Assembly (NCBI GenBank): GCA_050181835.1
Contig: JBFXCU010000009.1
Location: forward strand, 1 to 64,000
DNA length: 64,000 nucleotides
From: CAILZL01 sp050181835
Lineage (GTDB): Bacteria; Pseudomonadota; Gammaproteobacteria; Steroidobacterales; Steroidobacteraceae
Reading direction: 5' to 3'
A program made the position numbers and the translations under genes. Positions within the stretch are counted from its first letter, which is position 1. Each line of letters begins with the position of its first letter. Of the stretch, positions 25,803-34,548 are shown one piece after another. The notes beneath the pieces were generated by a model. The model saw only the letters and a program-made list of their open reading frames with translations, ran no database searches and was not told the origin of the DNA.

Positions 25803-28606
25803 CAATTCTCCGGTGCCTTGAATGGGTCGTTGTAATACTGCGCACCGATGTCTACCCATTCGGAGATCAAGCGTAACTCACCCGAGGTCAGGTAGCCAGC
25901 ATGCGAGCCTCCAGTAGCGAACTTGCTGAAGAAGCGCGAACCCAGCGCATTGAGTGCAGCTAATCTTGTGCCATTGATGGGTACTGTGGCGAAAATAGGA
26001 TCACCATTCTGATTGATTCCGGTTTGAACCTGACGAGGGATCAATACTCCATTTGCATCAGTGGTCAATTCCAAATCCTGGAGCAGCAGTTCGCGATAAG
26101 ACACGAATTGATCTGCATCAGCAACAGATGGCTCACCGCGCAGGTCTAGCTGACGGGCATCCAGTTCGTTCGGCGTGGCGGCATTGCTGTTGTTGTGGCA
26201 GCCCGTACACATGCGGTCAGCATCTGGAGTGCCATTACCATCAGTATCTACAGGACGAGACAGTGCCCAGAGCGGTTGGATATGTTCTGGGTAGTTGATG
26301 GTGATGCGACAGACGTTTGACCATGTGGTCAGGCAGGTACTGCTGCTGGTGGGAACTTTCGTTTGTAAGCCATCCAATATGCCATCGTTGTTGGTATCTA
26401 TATTGACGTAACGCAGCGCAGTATCGCCGGTACGCGGTGGCGTAGTGGGTATTACTTTGGCGTCTGTCTTTGGCATGGTGTCTGGCCAGACATTGGCGAA
26501 TACCAGATTCACATTGGGCGTAATGGCAGCACAGTGCTCCTCATTGCTGCAGCTCCATACTGCACGCGCTTGCGCCATGGTCTGGCCACCGCTGGCAATG
26601 AACGCATCATTGGCATTGTTAAATTTTGGCCCAGTAGAACCGGCATACACCGATGCAAACAAACCACTGCGGCCATGCGAGCGACCACTTTGTCCGGCGG
26701 TGACAGTGGTGTTGTTGGCATGGCAGCCATTGCAATGCACGGTTTCACCCGGACGCAGCGTCAACCAGGCATTGTGACGCGGGAAAGTGGTTGGGCTCAG
26801 TGCGCGTCCGTCTGAGTTTACTACTGAAATCTGGAACGCAACATTGCCCGGTACTTTTACTTGCACTGAACCGTCTGGCTCAATTGGTATATAGCCAATG
26901 ATTTCACGCATGAATCCAACGAATGCTGCCGAGTTCAAATTTAGGTTTATGTTGAAGTTATCCATTAGGAAGTCTGTGTCCGGTAGCGATACTGCTTTTT
27001 CGATGCGCAGGAAGCGGGCCGTGCGATTGGTATAAGCCGCGTTGGTCGGGTCGGCTACAGCAGCAATGCTGGTGATACCACCGCCTACCTTGCCATCAAA
27101 GTCATACACGCTGCGAATATCGAGTATGCCTACGCCTTCGCCTTTCAAGGTCTGATCAATGCTGAGATTACCATTCAGGTTATAGGGTCGAAATGTAGGT
27201 GCTGTGCGTGGTTGCGCGATGGCCAAATCGGAAACCATTACGCCTTCTACTGGCACTACTATCGGTTGCTGGGTGCCATCGTTGGGATTAAACATCCAAA
27301 CAGCGTAAATGGGTGGAGCGGCAACGAAGGTGGGATCAGCCAAGCGAGCAGTGGTGCAATTAACTGCAGCATTGCTCACTGGATCAAGTACGCGGCATTG
27401 TGACCATGAAACTAGGATTCGTCCCGTGCCATCCCACAATGGTGCTGCTGAAACAAAGCGTCCACCGGGTGAAGGAGCGTTAATTAAACGAATGCTATTT
27501 TGCGTCGACTTGGTTTGTGCCGGGCCGCTCATGCCTGCATTGGCCAGTGTGGCCTGATTGTTTTCGACGTAGGTATTGGTGTCGATGATGTACAGATCGC
27601 CACCGTATTCAGTGTTATTGAACGGACGCACCAGAGTGAGAATGCGACCATCTAACATTTCACGCGGTTTGGTGAATTGCACAGCAGGGTACGTTGTTAC
27701 GCCATTAGCATCGATATCGGCAACCGTGGTGTGGCTGGCTGCGCCGTATAGCAGTTGTGTATTGGTGCCATCAGGGTTGGTGGTATAAAAGTGCACGCCA
27801 TTTTTGTTGGTGCCCCGTGCATGATCCCAGCGACTGAATAGCACACGACCATCAGACAGCACGGTGGGATCGAGATCGTGGCTTTGGTTGAAACTGAATT
27901 GCTGAATGCTGGTGCCATCGGCATTCATTACATGCAGGACAAACGCTGATTCATTGCGATCTTCATCTTGAGCTTCAAAACCGGTTTTACCCTCATCTTG
28001 AATCAGCACCGCCTTTGATGCCGATTGTCGGGTTGAGGAAAAGACAACTTGGCCATCCGGTAAATAGTGTGGTGATACATCCTGGCCTTCTTCAGCGGTG
28101 ACATTGGAGCTAATGACGCGTCGCAATGTGTCGCTGCTAATGGTGTATTCCCAAATATTCCAAGTCGGTGGGTCTTTGTCTTCCTGATTGTCGGTTAACG
28201 GACCACGCATGGCGAAGATCACCTTGGTGGCATCCGCAGAAACGTCCACGTCCTTTACATCCCAGCGCTCGTTAGCAGGATGGATACGCGCAGTGATATT
28301 TCGCTCAGCTGCACTGGGTGAAGCGCGATCACGCATATACAGATCAGCGTTGGTATTAAAGACGCGTGCGCGACGTACATCGTCGACTGCATCGGCGATG
28401 ATGGGCGTGCCACGTTTGACGTAAAAAATGGGAAAGTCGCCAGAATCGGTAGTGCCACTGCTGCCAGATTGACCGGAGCCAATGCGAATCTTGTCGTCGC
28501 TATTGCTGCCACTACTACATGCGGCTAGCAGGCAGGTCAGTGCCAGCAGGAAAAGTCCCATTTTTCGCAGTGACAGGTTCCACTTGGTGCGCATCGAAAC
28601 AGTCAT
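25802..28606 (-). CDS. Di-haem propeller lipoprotein, HzsA-like
   Basis: 934-residue surface or periplasmic lipoprotein with lipobox LLAAC. The N-terminal two thirds contain repeated propeller blades of the WD40/TolB type (DVSPHYLPDGQVVFSSTR, DLDPTVLSDGRVLFSRWD). Two c-type haem motifs follow: CNGCH at 625-629, just after GYIPIEPDGSVQVKVPGNVAFQI and HNAWLTLRPGE, and CTGCH at 800-804. This layout resembles the hydrazine-synthase alpha middle-domain family (HzsA-related), widespread in bacteria that do not make hydrazine. GAGGA eight bases before the ATG makes the start firm. It is the first gene of the leftward operon; the substrate is unknown. Confidence 0.8.
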   Translation of the reverse strand: MTVSMRTKWNLSLRKMGLFLLALTCLLAACSSGSNSDDKIRIGSGQSGSSGTTDSGDFPIFYVKRGTPIIADAVDDVRRARVFNTNADLYMRDRASPSAAERNITARIHPANERWDVKDVDVSADATKVIFAMRGPLTDNQEDKDPPTWNIWEYTISSDTLRRVISSNVTAEEGQDVSPHYLPDGQVVFSSTRQSASKAVLIQDEGKTGFEAQDEDRNESAFVLHVMNADGTSIQQFSFNQSHDLDPTVLSDGRVLFSRWDHARGTNKNGVHFYTTNPDGTNTQLLYGAASHTTVADIDANGVTTYPAVQFTKPREMLDGRILTLVRPFNNTEYGGDLYIIDTNTYVENNQATLANAGMSGPAQTKSTQNSIRLINAPSPGGRFVSAAPLWDGTGRILVSWSQCRVLDPVSNAAVNCTTARLADPTFVAAPPIYAVWMFNPNDGTQQPIVVPVEGVMVSDLAIAQPRTAPTFRPYNLNGNLSIDQTLKGEGVGILDIRSVYDFDGKVGGGITSIAAVADPTNAAYTNRTARFLRIEKAVSLPDTDFLMDNFNINLNLNSAAFVGFMREIIGYIPIEPDGSVQVKVPGNVAFQISVVNSDGRALSPTTFPRHNAWLTLRPGETVHCNGCHANNTTVTAGQSGRSHGRSGLFASVYAGSTGPKFNNANDAFIASGGQTMAQARAVWSCSNEEHCAAITPNVNLVFANVWPDTMPKTDAKVIPTTPPRTGDTALRYVNIDTNNDGILDGLQTKVPTSSSTCLTTWSNVCRITINYPEHIQPLWALSRPVDTDGNGTPDADRMCTGCHNNSNAATPNELDARQLDLRGEPSVADADQFVSYRELLLQDLELTTDANGVLIPRQVQTGINQNGDPIFATVPINGTRLAALNALGSRFFSKFATGGSHAGYLTSGELRLISEWVDIGAQYYNDPFKAPEN

Positions 28607-29057
28607 TGCGAAATCCTCGCAGTGAAATTCATCAGGTTAATTGAGTGGTGCACGTCGGTTTGGCTACATAAGTCGGTTGGTTCGAGCATCATCAACGTGA
28701 GCAGTGTTCACAGCCGTTAACGATTTCACAGAAGCTGAGCATGGTTTTGCGCTTCTATCCCAATCGTTAGCTAAGTCGGTGGTTGCGTACCCTTGCATGG
28801 CTGCACTGCAGAGTGTGTGGTCTATCACAAAAGCACCTTGTGTTCATGCTGTGCATCGTCAAAAAGTCGGGACAAGACTACTGACAGCAGTGCTTGCGCA
28901 CAGTTGTCTCCCTGATGCGACGTAGTGTCAGCGAGACACTTAAACGGCAGCTAAACGAGTATTAAAGTTTACCCCGCTCAAATCGATTTGAGCGTCTATT
29001 TAAAACAGCTCATGCAGGGCTTACGCATTGAAGATCGTAATGGGAGTGACAAAAACC
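28607..29057. promoter_or_regulatory. Divergent control region of the haem/barrel locus
   Basis: 451 bases between the two divergent arms. At 28975-28994 lies a 20-nt perfect palindrome (half-site CGCTCAAATC), about 64 bases before the rightward start codon. At 28925-28942 a second hairpin-like repeat, AGTGTC...GACACT, is present. I infer that both arms are controlled from here; no -35/-10 pair is clear by eye and I see no credible gene (the 73-codon frame at 28704-28925 looks random). Confidence 0.55.
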
Positions 29058-30275
29058 ATGGCAGCAGATTCAGCCACAGGCATGCTCAGGTCTGAATTCA
29101 AAGCGGGTGTGAGCAAATTGTCACATGCTGTGTTGAGCGCGGTAGTTGTGACTGTGCTGGCGGGCAGCTGGCAGTCACCGGCTCATGCGATTACACGCGA
29201 TCAGGCCAAGCGTATTCATGATCGCCTGACGGGGACACCACCGTCAGACGCATTGCTGGGGCAGATGGCGGGCCTGAGTGCGCTTGAGGCCGCAAAGCTA
29301 GCCATTGATCCGACTAATGCTGAATCAAAAGGCTTTTATAGCGTGACGTTGAAAAACTTTGCCACGCCATGGACTAATCGCGATCAGACGGTGTTTGCTC
29401 CCTTGAATGATTACACCGCCACCGTCATCGGCATGGTGCGTGATAACGTGCCATTTAATACCTTATTGTCGGCAGACCTGTTGTATACCGGCAATGCGAC
29501 AGGTGCACCTGCCTTCGCTGCTACCAACAACAATCACTATCAGTACCTTGAAGATAACGACAGCGACTTGCGTACTACGCTGGTGTCACAAAGCCAGTCG
29601 GCACTGACTGGTATTCCGAGTGCCGCGACGGCAGGTGTGATGACTTCACGTGCTGCAGCACAGGCTTTCTTCATCGATGGCACTAATCGCGCCATGTTTC
29701 GTTTCACCATGCTGAATCATTTGTGCCATGACATGGAGCAGGTTCAGGACACTACTCGGCCACCTGACCGCATTCGCCAAGATGTGAGCCGTAGTCCGGG
29801 TGGTGATAGTCGTCTGTTTCTCAATGGTTGTATTGGTTGCCATAGTGGTATGGACCCAATGACACAATCGTTTGCTTACTATGATTTCGACAAAACGCAG
29901 GGACGACTGGTTTATAGCGCTGGTGCTGTGCAGACGAAGTACAGGATCAATATCGACAATTTCAAGCCCGGCTATGTCACCCCTGATGACAGTTGGGATA
30001 ATCGTTGGCGCGCTGGCCCTAACAGGGCACTTGGCTTTAGCGGCTCCCTACCTGGCACTGGAACGGGTGCTAAAACGCTAGGCCAAGAGTTGGGCAATAG
30101 TAATGCCTTCGCCCAATGCCAAGTAGAGAAAGCGTTTAAATCAGTGTGTTTCCGCGAACCGGGCAACAGCAGTGATCGCAGCAAGGTGTCGGAAATCGTC
30201 GCCAGTTTCAAATCCAGCAACTACAGCATGCGTGAAGTATTCGCCGAGACGGCGGTTTACTGCATGGGTGATTGA
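29058..30275 (+). CDS. Exported mono-haem c-type cytochrome-like protein
   Basis: 405 residues from the ATG at 29058 (GGGAG upstream); in-frame starts at 29028 (TTG) and 29040 (ATG) are possible. A signal peptide ending near SPAHA leads into a helical protein of unknown family with RAMFRFTMLNHLCHDMEQ, then GCIGCHSGMDP at about 257-267, a c-type haem motif reminiscent of the planctomycete-type cytochrome domains (DUF1588/DUF1585). Further cysteines near the C-terminus (AQCQVEKAFKSVCFREP) may form disulphides. First gene of the rightward arm. Confidence 0.7.
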   Translation: MAADSATGMLRSEFKAGVSKLSHAVLSAVVVTVLAGSWQSPAHAITRDQAKRIHDRLTGTPPSDALLGQMAGLSALEAAKLAIDPTNAESKGFYSVTLKNFATPWTNRDQTVFAPLNDYTATVIGMVRDNVPFNTLLSADLLYTGNATGAPAFAATNNNHYQYLEDNDSDLRTTLVSQSQSALTGIPSAATAGVMTSRAAAQAFFIDGTNRAMFRFTMLNHLCHDMEQVQDTTRPPDRIRQDVSRSPGGDSRLFLNGCIGCHSGMDPMTQSFAYYDFDKTQGRLVYSAGAVQTKYRINIDNFKPGYVTPDDSWDNRWRAGPNRALGFSGSLPGTGTGAKTLGQELGNSNAFAQCQVEKAFKSVCFREPGNSSDRSKVSEIVASFKSSNYSMREVFAETAVYCMGD

Positions 30276-30343
30276 GCGCCTGCGCCACACACCAAGTGAT
30301 CTATAGCTATATGAACATCGTGCATTTTATTGAGGATGGCCGC

Positions 30344-32836
30344 ATGCGCAACGCATACAGTGCTGCAAAATTATGGTTCAAACCGTTTGTTTGGTTGAAG
30401 CCTCTTGCTACCTTGTCGTTACTGGCGACGTTGGCTGCATGTAGTGGTGGCGCCGATACCGAACAAAATGCTGATACCGCAACAACCGGAGCGTTGTCGA
30501 TCAATTACATCGGCCCAGCGCCCAGCTCCACGGATGTACAGGCATTCAAAAATGAGTTTTGGGTCAATGTGGTGTCATCCTCACGTTGCGGCGGTTGTCA
30601 CAACGAGGGTGGTCCAGCATCGCCTAGCTTCGCTCGTAGCGATGATGTGAATCTGGCTTATCAAGCCGCTCTTCAAGTTGTGAATCTGTCGCAACCCGAT
30701 CAGTCACGTGTTGTGACCAAGGTTGCGGGTGGACATAACTGTTGGACCAGTAGCACCAGCGCTTGTGCTGATATTTTGACGACTTGGGTGCGCAATTGGG
30801 CCACTGCCTCTGGCAATGGTGGCGCTGGTACACAAATTCAGTTGGTGGCACCGGCCGATAAAGATGTGGGGGCTACCAAAACCTTTCCGGCTTCAGCCGC
30901 CGGCTTTTCTACTACGGTTTATCCATTGCTGACACAGTATTGTGCCGGCTGCCACACCTCTGCGGCGGCCACGCCACAAAAGCCTTACTTCGCAAGTGCT
31001 GATGTGAATGAAGCCTACTCAGAAGCGCATTCCAGGATCAATCTGGATACACCGTCACTGTCGCGATTGGTAGTTCGGTTGGGTGAAGAATCGCATAACT
31101 GCTGGAGTAACTGCGCCAATAATGCTGCAACCATGCTTGCTGCAATCAATACATTTACTGGTGGTATTCCGGTGACGCAGGTAGATCCGACGCTGGTGCT
31201 GTCAAAAGCGTTGACTATGTACGACGGTACAGTGGCTTCGGGTGGTAATCGCTATGAAACTAATACCATCGCCCGTTACTTTTTCAAAGAAGGTACTGGC
31301 TCGATCGCATTCGATACCAGTGGTGTAGAGCCAGCGACCAATCTGACATTGAGTGGTGCAGTTGCCTGGTCAGGCGGTTGGGGCTTGAGTGTTGGCGCAG
31401 GCGGTAAGGCGCAGGCGATTGGTGGTGCAGGTAACCAAAAAATTGGCGACCGTCTCAAGTCTTCGGGTGAGTACACCATCGAGGCGTGGATAGCGCCGGC
31501 CAATGTCGCTCAGGAAGATGCCAATATTGTCAGTTATTCCGGTGGTGATACCTCGCGTAACTTTACGCTTGGTCAGCACGGTTATCAGTATGAAGCCTAT
31601 GCGCGCAGCGACAAGACTAACGCCAATGGCGAGACTGTGCTGATTACCCGCGCTGCAGATCGTGATGCACAGGCATCGTTGCAACATGTGGTGCTGACCT
31701 ACGATCCTGTGGCGGGGCGCAAGCTTTACGTGAACGGCAATTTTACGGGTGATACCGATGCTCAAGGTGGTGGTTCGTTGAGCAACTGGGATGATACCTT
31801 CGCCTTTGTGCTCGGAAATGAGATTTCTGGTACGCGTCAGTGGACCGGCCTGATCAAATTCGTTGCCATCCATGACCGTGCTCTAACGCTCGATCAGATA
31901 CAGCAGAACTTTGCGGCGGGCGTGGGTGAGCGTTACTTCCTGCTGTTCAATGTCAGCGCGCTCAGCGGCATGGCGCAGAGCTACGTCATGTTTGAAGTCA
32001 GCCAGTACGACAATTACTCGTATCTGTTCAACAAGCCGACGTTCATCAGTCTGGATGCCAATGCACAGCCGGGCAACTTCCAGATCAAGGGCATGCGCAT
32101 CGGCATGAACGGTACGGAAGCCAAAGTGGGTCAAGCTTATATTCCGCTGGATGTAACGGTATCAAACGCCAACTACAAGGCAGGCACCGGCCAGCTATTG
32201 TCGAACATCGGTACGGTTATCGCGCTGGAGAAAGGCCCGGATGCGGATCTGTTCTTCCTGACCTTTGAACAGATTGGCACGCATACTCGTGCGTATACGG
32301 ATACCACGGCGCTGAGTGCGGCTACTCCGATAGACAAGGCACCGGTATCGGATGTGGGTTACCGCATGTTTGAAGAAATCGATGCGACCCTGTCGAAAAT
32401 TACCGGTGTGCCGCGTACCAATACTACGGTGAAGGCGACTTATGACCTGGTGAAGCAACAACTGCCGACGGTGGAAAGCATGGAAGGTTTCCTGAGTGCG
32501 CATCAGATCGGCATCGCCCAGCTGGGGAGCTCTTATTGCAGCGCGCTGGTGGCTGACCCCACGCTGCGTGCGGCCTTCTTCCCGGGCTTCAACTTCAGCA
32601 ACGCGACACTGGGCACTGCCACCGAGCGCAATCTGATTATCAATCCGCTGCTGGCCAAGACGCTCAGTACGGGCCTGAGCACTCAACCGGTCAGCGCTGG
32701 CGTGAGCGCCGAGCTCAACAATCTGATGGACGACCTGTGTCCCCCCGGTGGCAGCTGCGCAGTCAGTCGCACTCCCATCGTGGTCAAGGCTGCCTGTACG
32801 GCAGTAATGGCCAGTGGCGTCACCACCATTCAATAA
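30344..32836 (+). CDS. Di-haem LamG-domain lipoprotein
   Basis: 830 residues from the ATG at 30344, which has GAGG eight bases upstream; the frame opens earlier at 30272, overlapping the previous stop. Lipobox LATLAAC. Two haem motifs, CGGCH (82-86) and CAGCH (200-204), sit in two similar repeats (each with FASADVN or FARSDDVN, then SHNCW or GHNCW). A LamG/concanavalin-like domain spans roughly 320-540 (EYTIEAWIAPANV, HVVLTYDPVAGRKLYVNG, RQWTGLIKFVAIHDRAL). The C-terminal 280 residues are unassigned. LamG domains bind sugars or proteins, so surface recognition is inferred. Confidence 0.75.
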   Translation: MRNAYSAAKLWFKPFVWLKPLATLSLLATLAACSGGADTEQNADTATTGALSINYIGPAPSSTDVQAFKNEFWVNVVSSSRCGGCHNEGGPASPSFARSDDVNLAYQAALQVVNLSQPDQSRVVTKVAGGHNCWTSSTSACADILTTWVRNWATASGNGGAGTQIQLVAPADKDVGATKTFPASAAGFSTTVYPLLTQYCAGCHTSAAATPQKPYFASADVNEAYSEAHSRINLDTPSLSRLVVRLGEESHNCWSNCANNAATMLAAINTFTGGIPVTQVDPTLVLSKALTMYDGTVASGGNRYETNTIARYFFKEGTGSIAFDTSGVEPATNLTLSGAVAWSGGWGLSVGAGGKAQAIGGAGNQKIGDRLKSSGEYTIEAWIAPANVAQEDANIVSYSGGDTSRNFTLGQHGYQYEAYARSDKTNANGETVLITRAADRDAQASLQHVVLTYDPVAGRKLYVNGNFTGDTDAQGGGSLSNWDDTFAFVLGNEISGTRQWTGLIKFVAIHDRALTLDQIQQNFAAGVGERYFLLFNVSALSGMAQSYVMFEVSQYDNYSYLFNKPTFISLDANAQPGNFQIKGMRIGMNGTEAKVGQAYIPLDVTVSNANYKAGTGQLLSNIGTVIALEKGPDADLFFLTFEQIGTHTRAYTDTTALSAATPIDKAPVSDVGYRMFEEIDATLSKITGVPRTNTTVKATYDLVKQQLPTVESMEGFLSAHQIGIAQLGSSYCSALVADPTLRAAFFPGFNFSNATLGTATERNLIINPLLAKTLSTGLSTQPVSAGVSAELNNLMDDLCPPGGSCAVSRTPIVVKAACTAVMASGVTTIQ

Positions 32837-32865
32837 CCAGTCACAGCACTTACGAGAGACAAATC

Positions 32866-34434
32866 ATGATCATTCGCAAGCAAGCACCGAAAGCGCTGGG
32901 ATTGAATGAGCCACTGCGGCACGTCGATCACAAACGTCCGGTGTCCCGGCGTGATTTCATCGCGCAGGGTTTCCTGACGGGTGGCGCGACCATTGTGGCA
33001 CCTGCAATGTTGGGCATGGCGCTGAACCCACAGTCGGCAACAGCAGCGACCCTGTCGCCTGATGTCTGGCGCAATAACATCTGCAACATTCAATTGGGTG
33101 CGGGCAAAATCCCATTTATTTGTTTCGATCTGGCCGGTGGCGCCAACATCGCTGGCTCCAATGTCCTGGTAGGTCAGCAGGGCGGGCAACTGGATATGCT
33201 ATCCACTGCCGGTTATTCCAAGCTGGGGCTGCCGGGCAACATGATTCCCAATACATCGGTTGCCGGTACGTTTATTGATACTCAATTTGGTCTGGCGTTC
33301 CATAGCGACAGCGCGTTTCTGCGCGGCATGTTGATGACTACCAGCGTAGGTACGCGCGCCTTGGTGAGTGGTGCGGTCATTCCGGCACGCTCTGAAAACG
33401 ATACGGGCAATAATCCCCACAATCCCATGTATGGCATTGCCAGGGCAGGTGCGCGCGGCCAGCTGCTGAGCTTGATTGGTTCGCAAAGCTCAGACTCGGG
33501 TGGCAACTCCATGTCTCCCGCCATGCTGATGGATCCCACCGTGCGTCCCACCAAAGTGGATCGCCCCTCCGATGCACGCGGGCTGGTGGACACCGGCGAT
33601 CTGGCGGCCATGTTCCCCGGTGAGCCGACAGCGACGGTAAAGGTGATGGAATCCATCGAACGGATCAGCCGTGACAAGCTGGCGGTCGTTGATACCAAAT
33701 TGACCACCGACGCGGCATTGAAGCAGCAGGTGGATTGCGGCTATGTAAAGGCAGCGACGTTGGCTGACTTCAGTGCGGATACGGTCGATCCCAGCAAGGA
33801 TGCCAACATCACCAGCATTTTCTCAACCTTGGGTGGTATCAGCGCCGATGGTGAATTTGGCAAGACGGCGGCAGTCATGAAGCTGGTGGTCGATGGCATG
33901 GCCGGTGCGGGCACCATCACCATGGGGGGGTTCGATTACCACACGGGTGATCGCTCGACCGGCGAAGCACGCGATTTCCGCGCCGGTGTCTGCATGGGTG
34001 CCTGCCTGGAATATGCGGCACGTACCGGCAAGCGGCTGATGCTGTATGTATTCAGCGATGGTTCGTTGAACTCCAACGGCATGATTGATAACTCAACCGG
34101 TGGTCGTGGCAAAGGCCAGTGGACCGGTGACAACCAGTCCACCGCAGCGTCGTTCTTCCTGGTGCTGAATCCTGCCGGTAAGCCACAGGTTTATAGCGGC
34201 GGTGGCAGTACGTCCGCTGCACGTCGGCAGCAACTGGGTTACTTCCGTGCTTCCGGTGACGTTGAAACTTCGGGTAGCCCCGGCGCTAACTCGGTGGTGT
34301 CATTGGTGGACATGGTTCTGCTTAATTACATGGCGCTACATAATCAGCAGAGTGATTTTGCCACGGCCTTTCCCAACAGCGTGCTGAATTCAGCAGGGAT
34401 CGATAACTGGATTGCTTTCAATCCGATTGCCTGA
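32866..34434 (+). CDS. Tat-signal DUF1501-like exported protein
   Basis: 522 residues from the ATG at 32866 (GAGAGAC ribosome site, 30 bases after the previous stop). The twin-arginine signal SRRDFIAQGF is followed by a hydrophobic segment ending QSATAAT, so it is exported folded. The body has GGFDYHTGDRSTGEARDFRAGVCMGACLEYA and LMLYVFSDGS, like the alkaline-phosphatase-superfamily DUF1501 proteins that pair with planctomycete-type cytochromes (DUF1592/1800). Metal dependence is inferred from the Tat signal and Asp/His motifs. Last gene of the rightward arm. Confidence 0.7.
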   Translation: MIIRKQAPKALGLNEPLRHVDHKRPVSRRDFIAQGFLTGGATIVAPAMLGMALNPQSATAATLSPDVWRNNICNIQLGAGKIPFICFDLAGGANIAGSNVLVGQQGGQLDMLSTAGYSKLGLPGNMIPNTSVAGTFIDTQFGLAFHSDSAFLRGMLMTTSVGTRALVSGAVIPARSENDTGNNPHNPMYGIARAGARGQLLSLIGSQSSDSGGNSMSPAMLMDPTVRPTKVDRPSDARGLVDTGDLAAMFPGEPTATVKVMESIERISRDKLAVVDTKLTTDAALKQQVDCGYVKAATLADFSADTVDPSKDANITSIFSTLGGISADGEFGKTAAVMKLVVDGMAGAGTITMGGFDYHTGDRSTGEARDFRAGVCMGACLEYAARTGKRLMLYVFSDGSLNSNGMIDNSTGGRGKGQWTGDNQSTAASFFLVLNPAGKPQVYSGGGSTSAARRQQLGYFRASGDVETSGSPGANSVVSLVDMVLLNYMALHNQQSDFATAFPNSVLNSAGIDNWIAFNPIA

Positions 34435-34548
34435 TATACCCATTGCTCGCTGACTGGCTGGAGCTACGAGGGAGCGTCACGAAAGCCGTAGTTCCTACAA
34501 CTCGCCCAGCTTCGTATACCATGCGCGTTAACCTTCACCGGTGCGTGC

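Noticed and set aside
25802..28606. True hydrazine synthase subunit
   Set aside because: The partner subunits and other anammox genes are missing, and the host is a gammaproteobacterium; only the fold-level likeness is kept.
28704..28925. 73-codon frame in the divergent control region
   Set aside because: No ribosome site, no signal or domain; it lies where promoters are expected.
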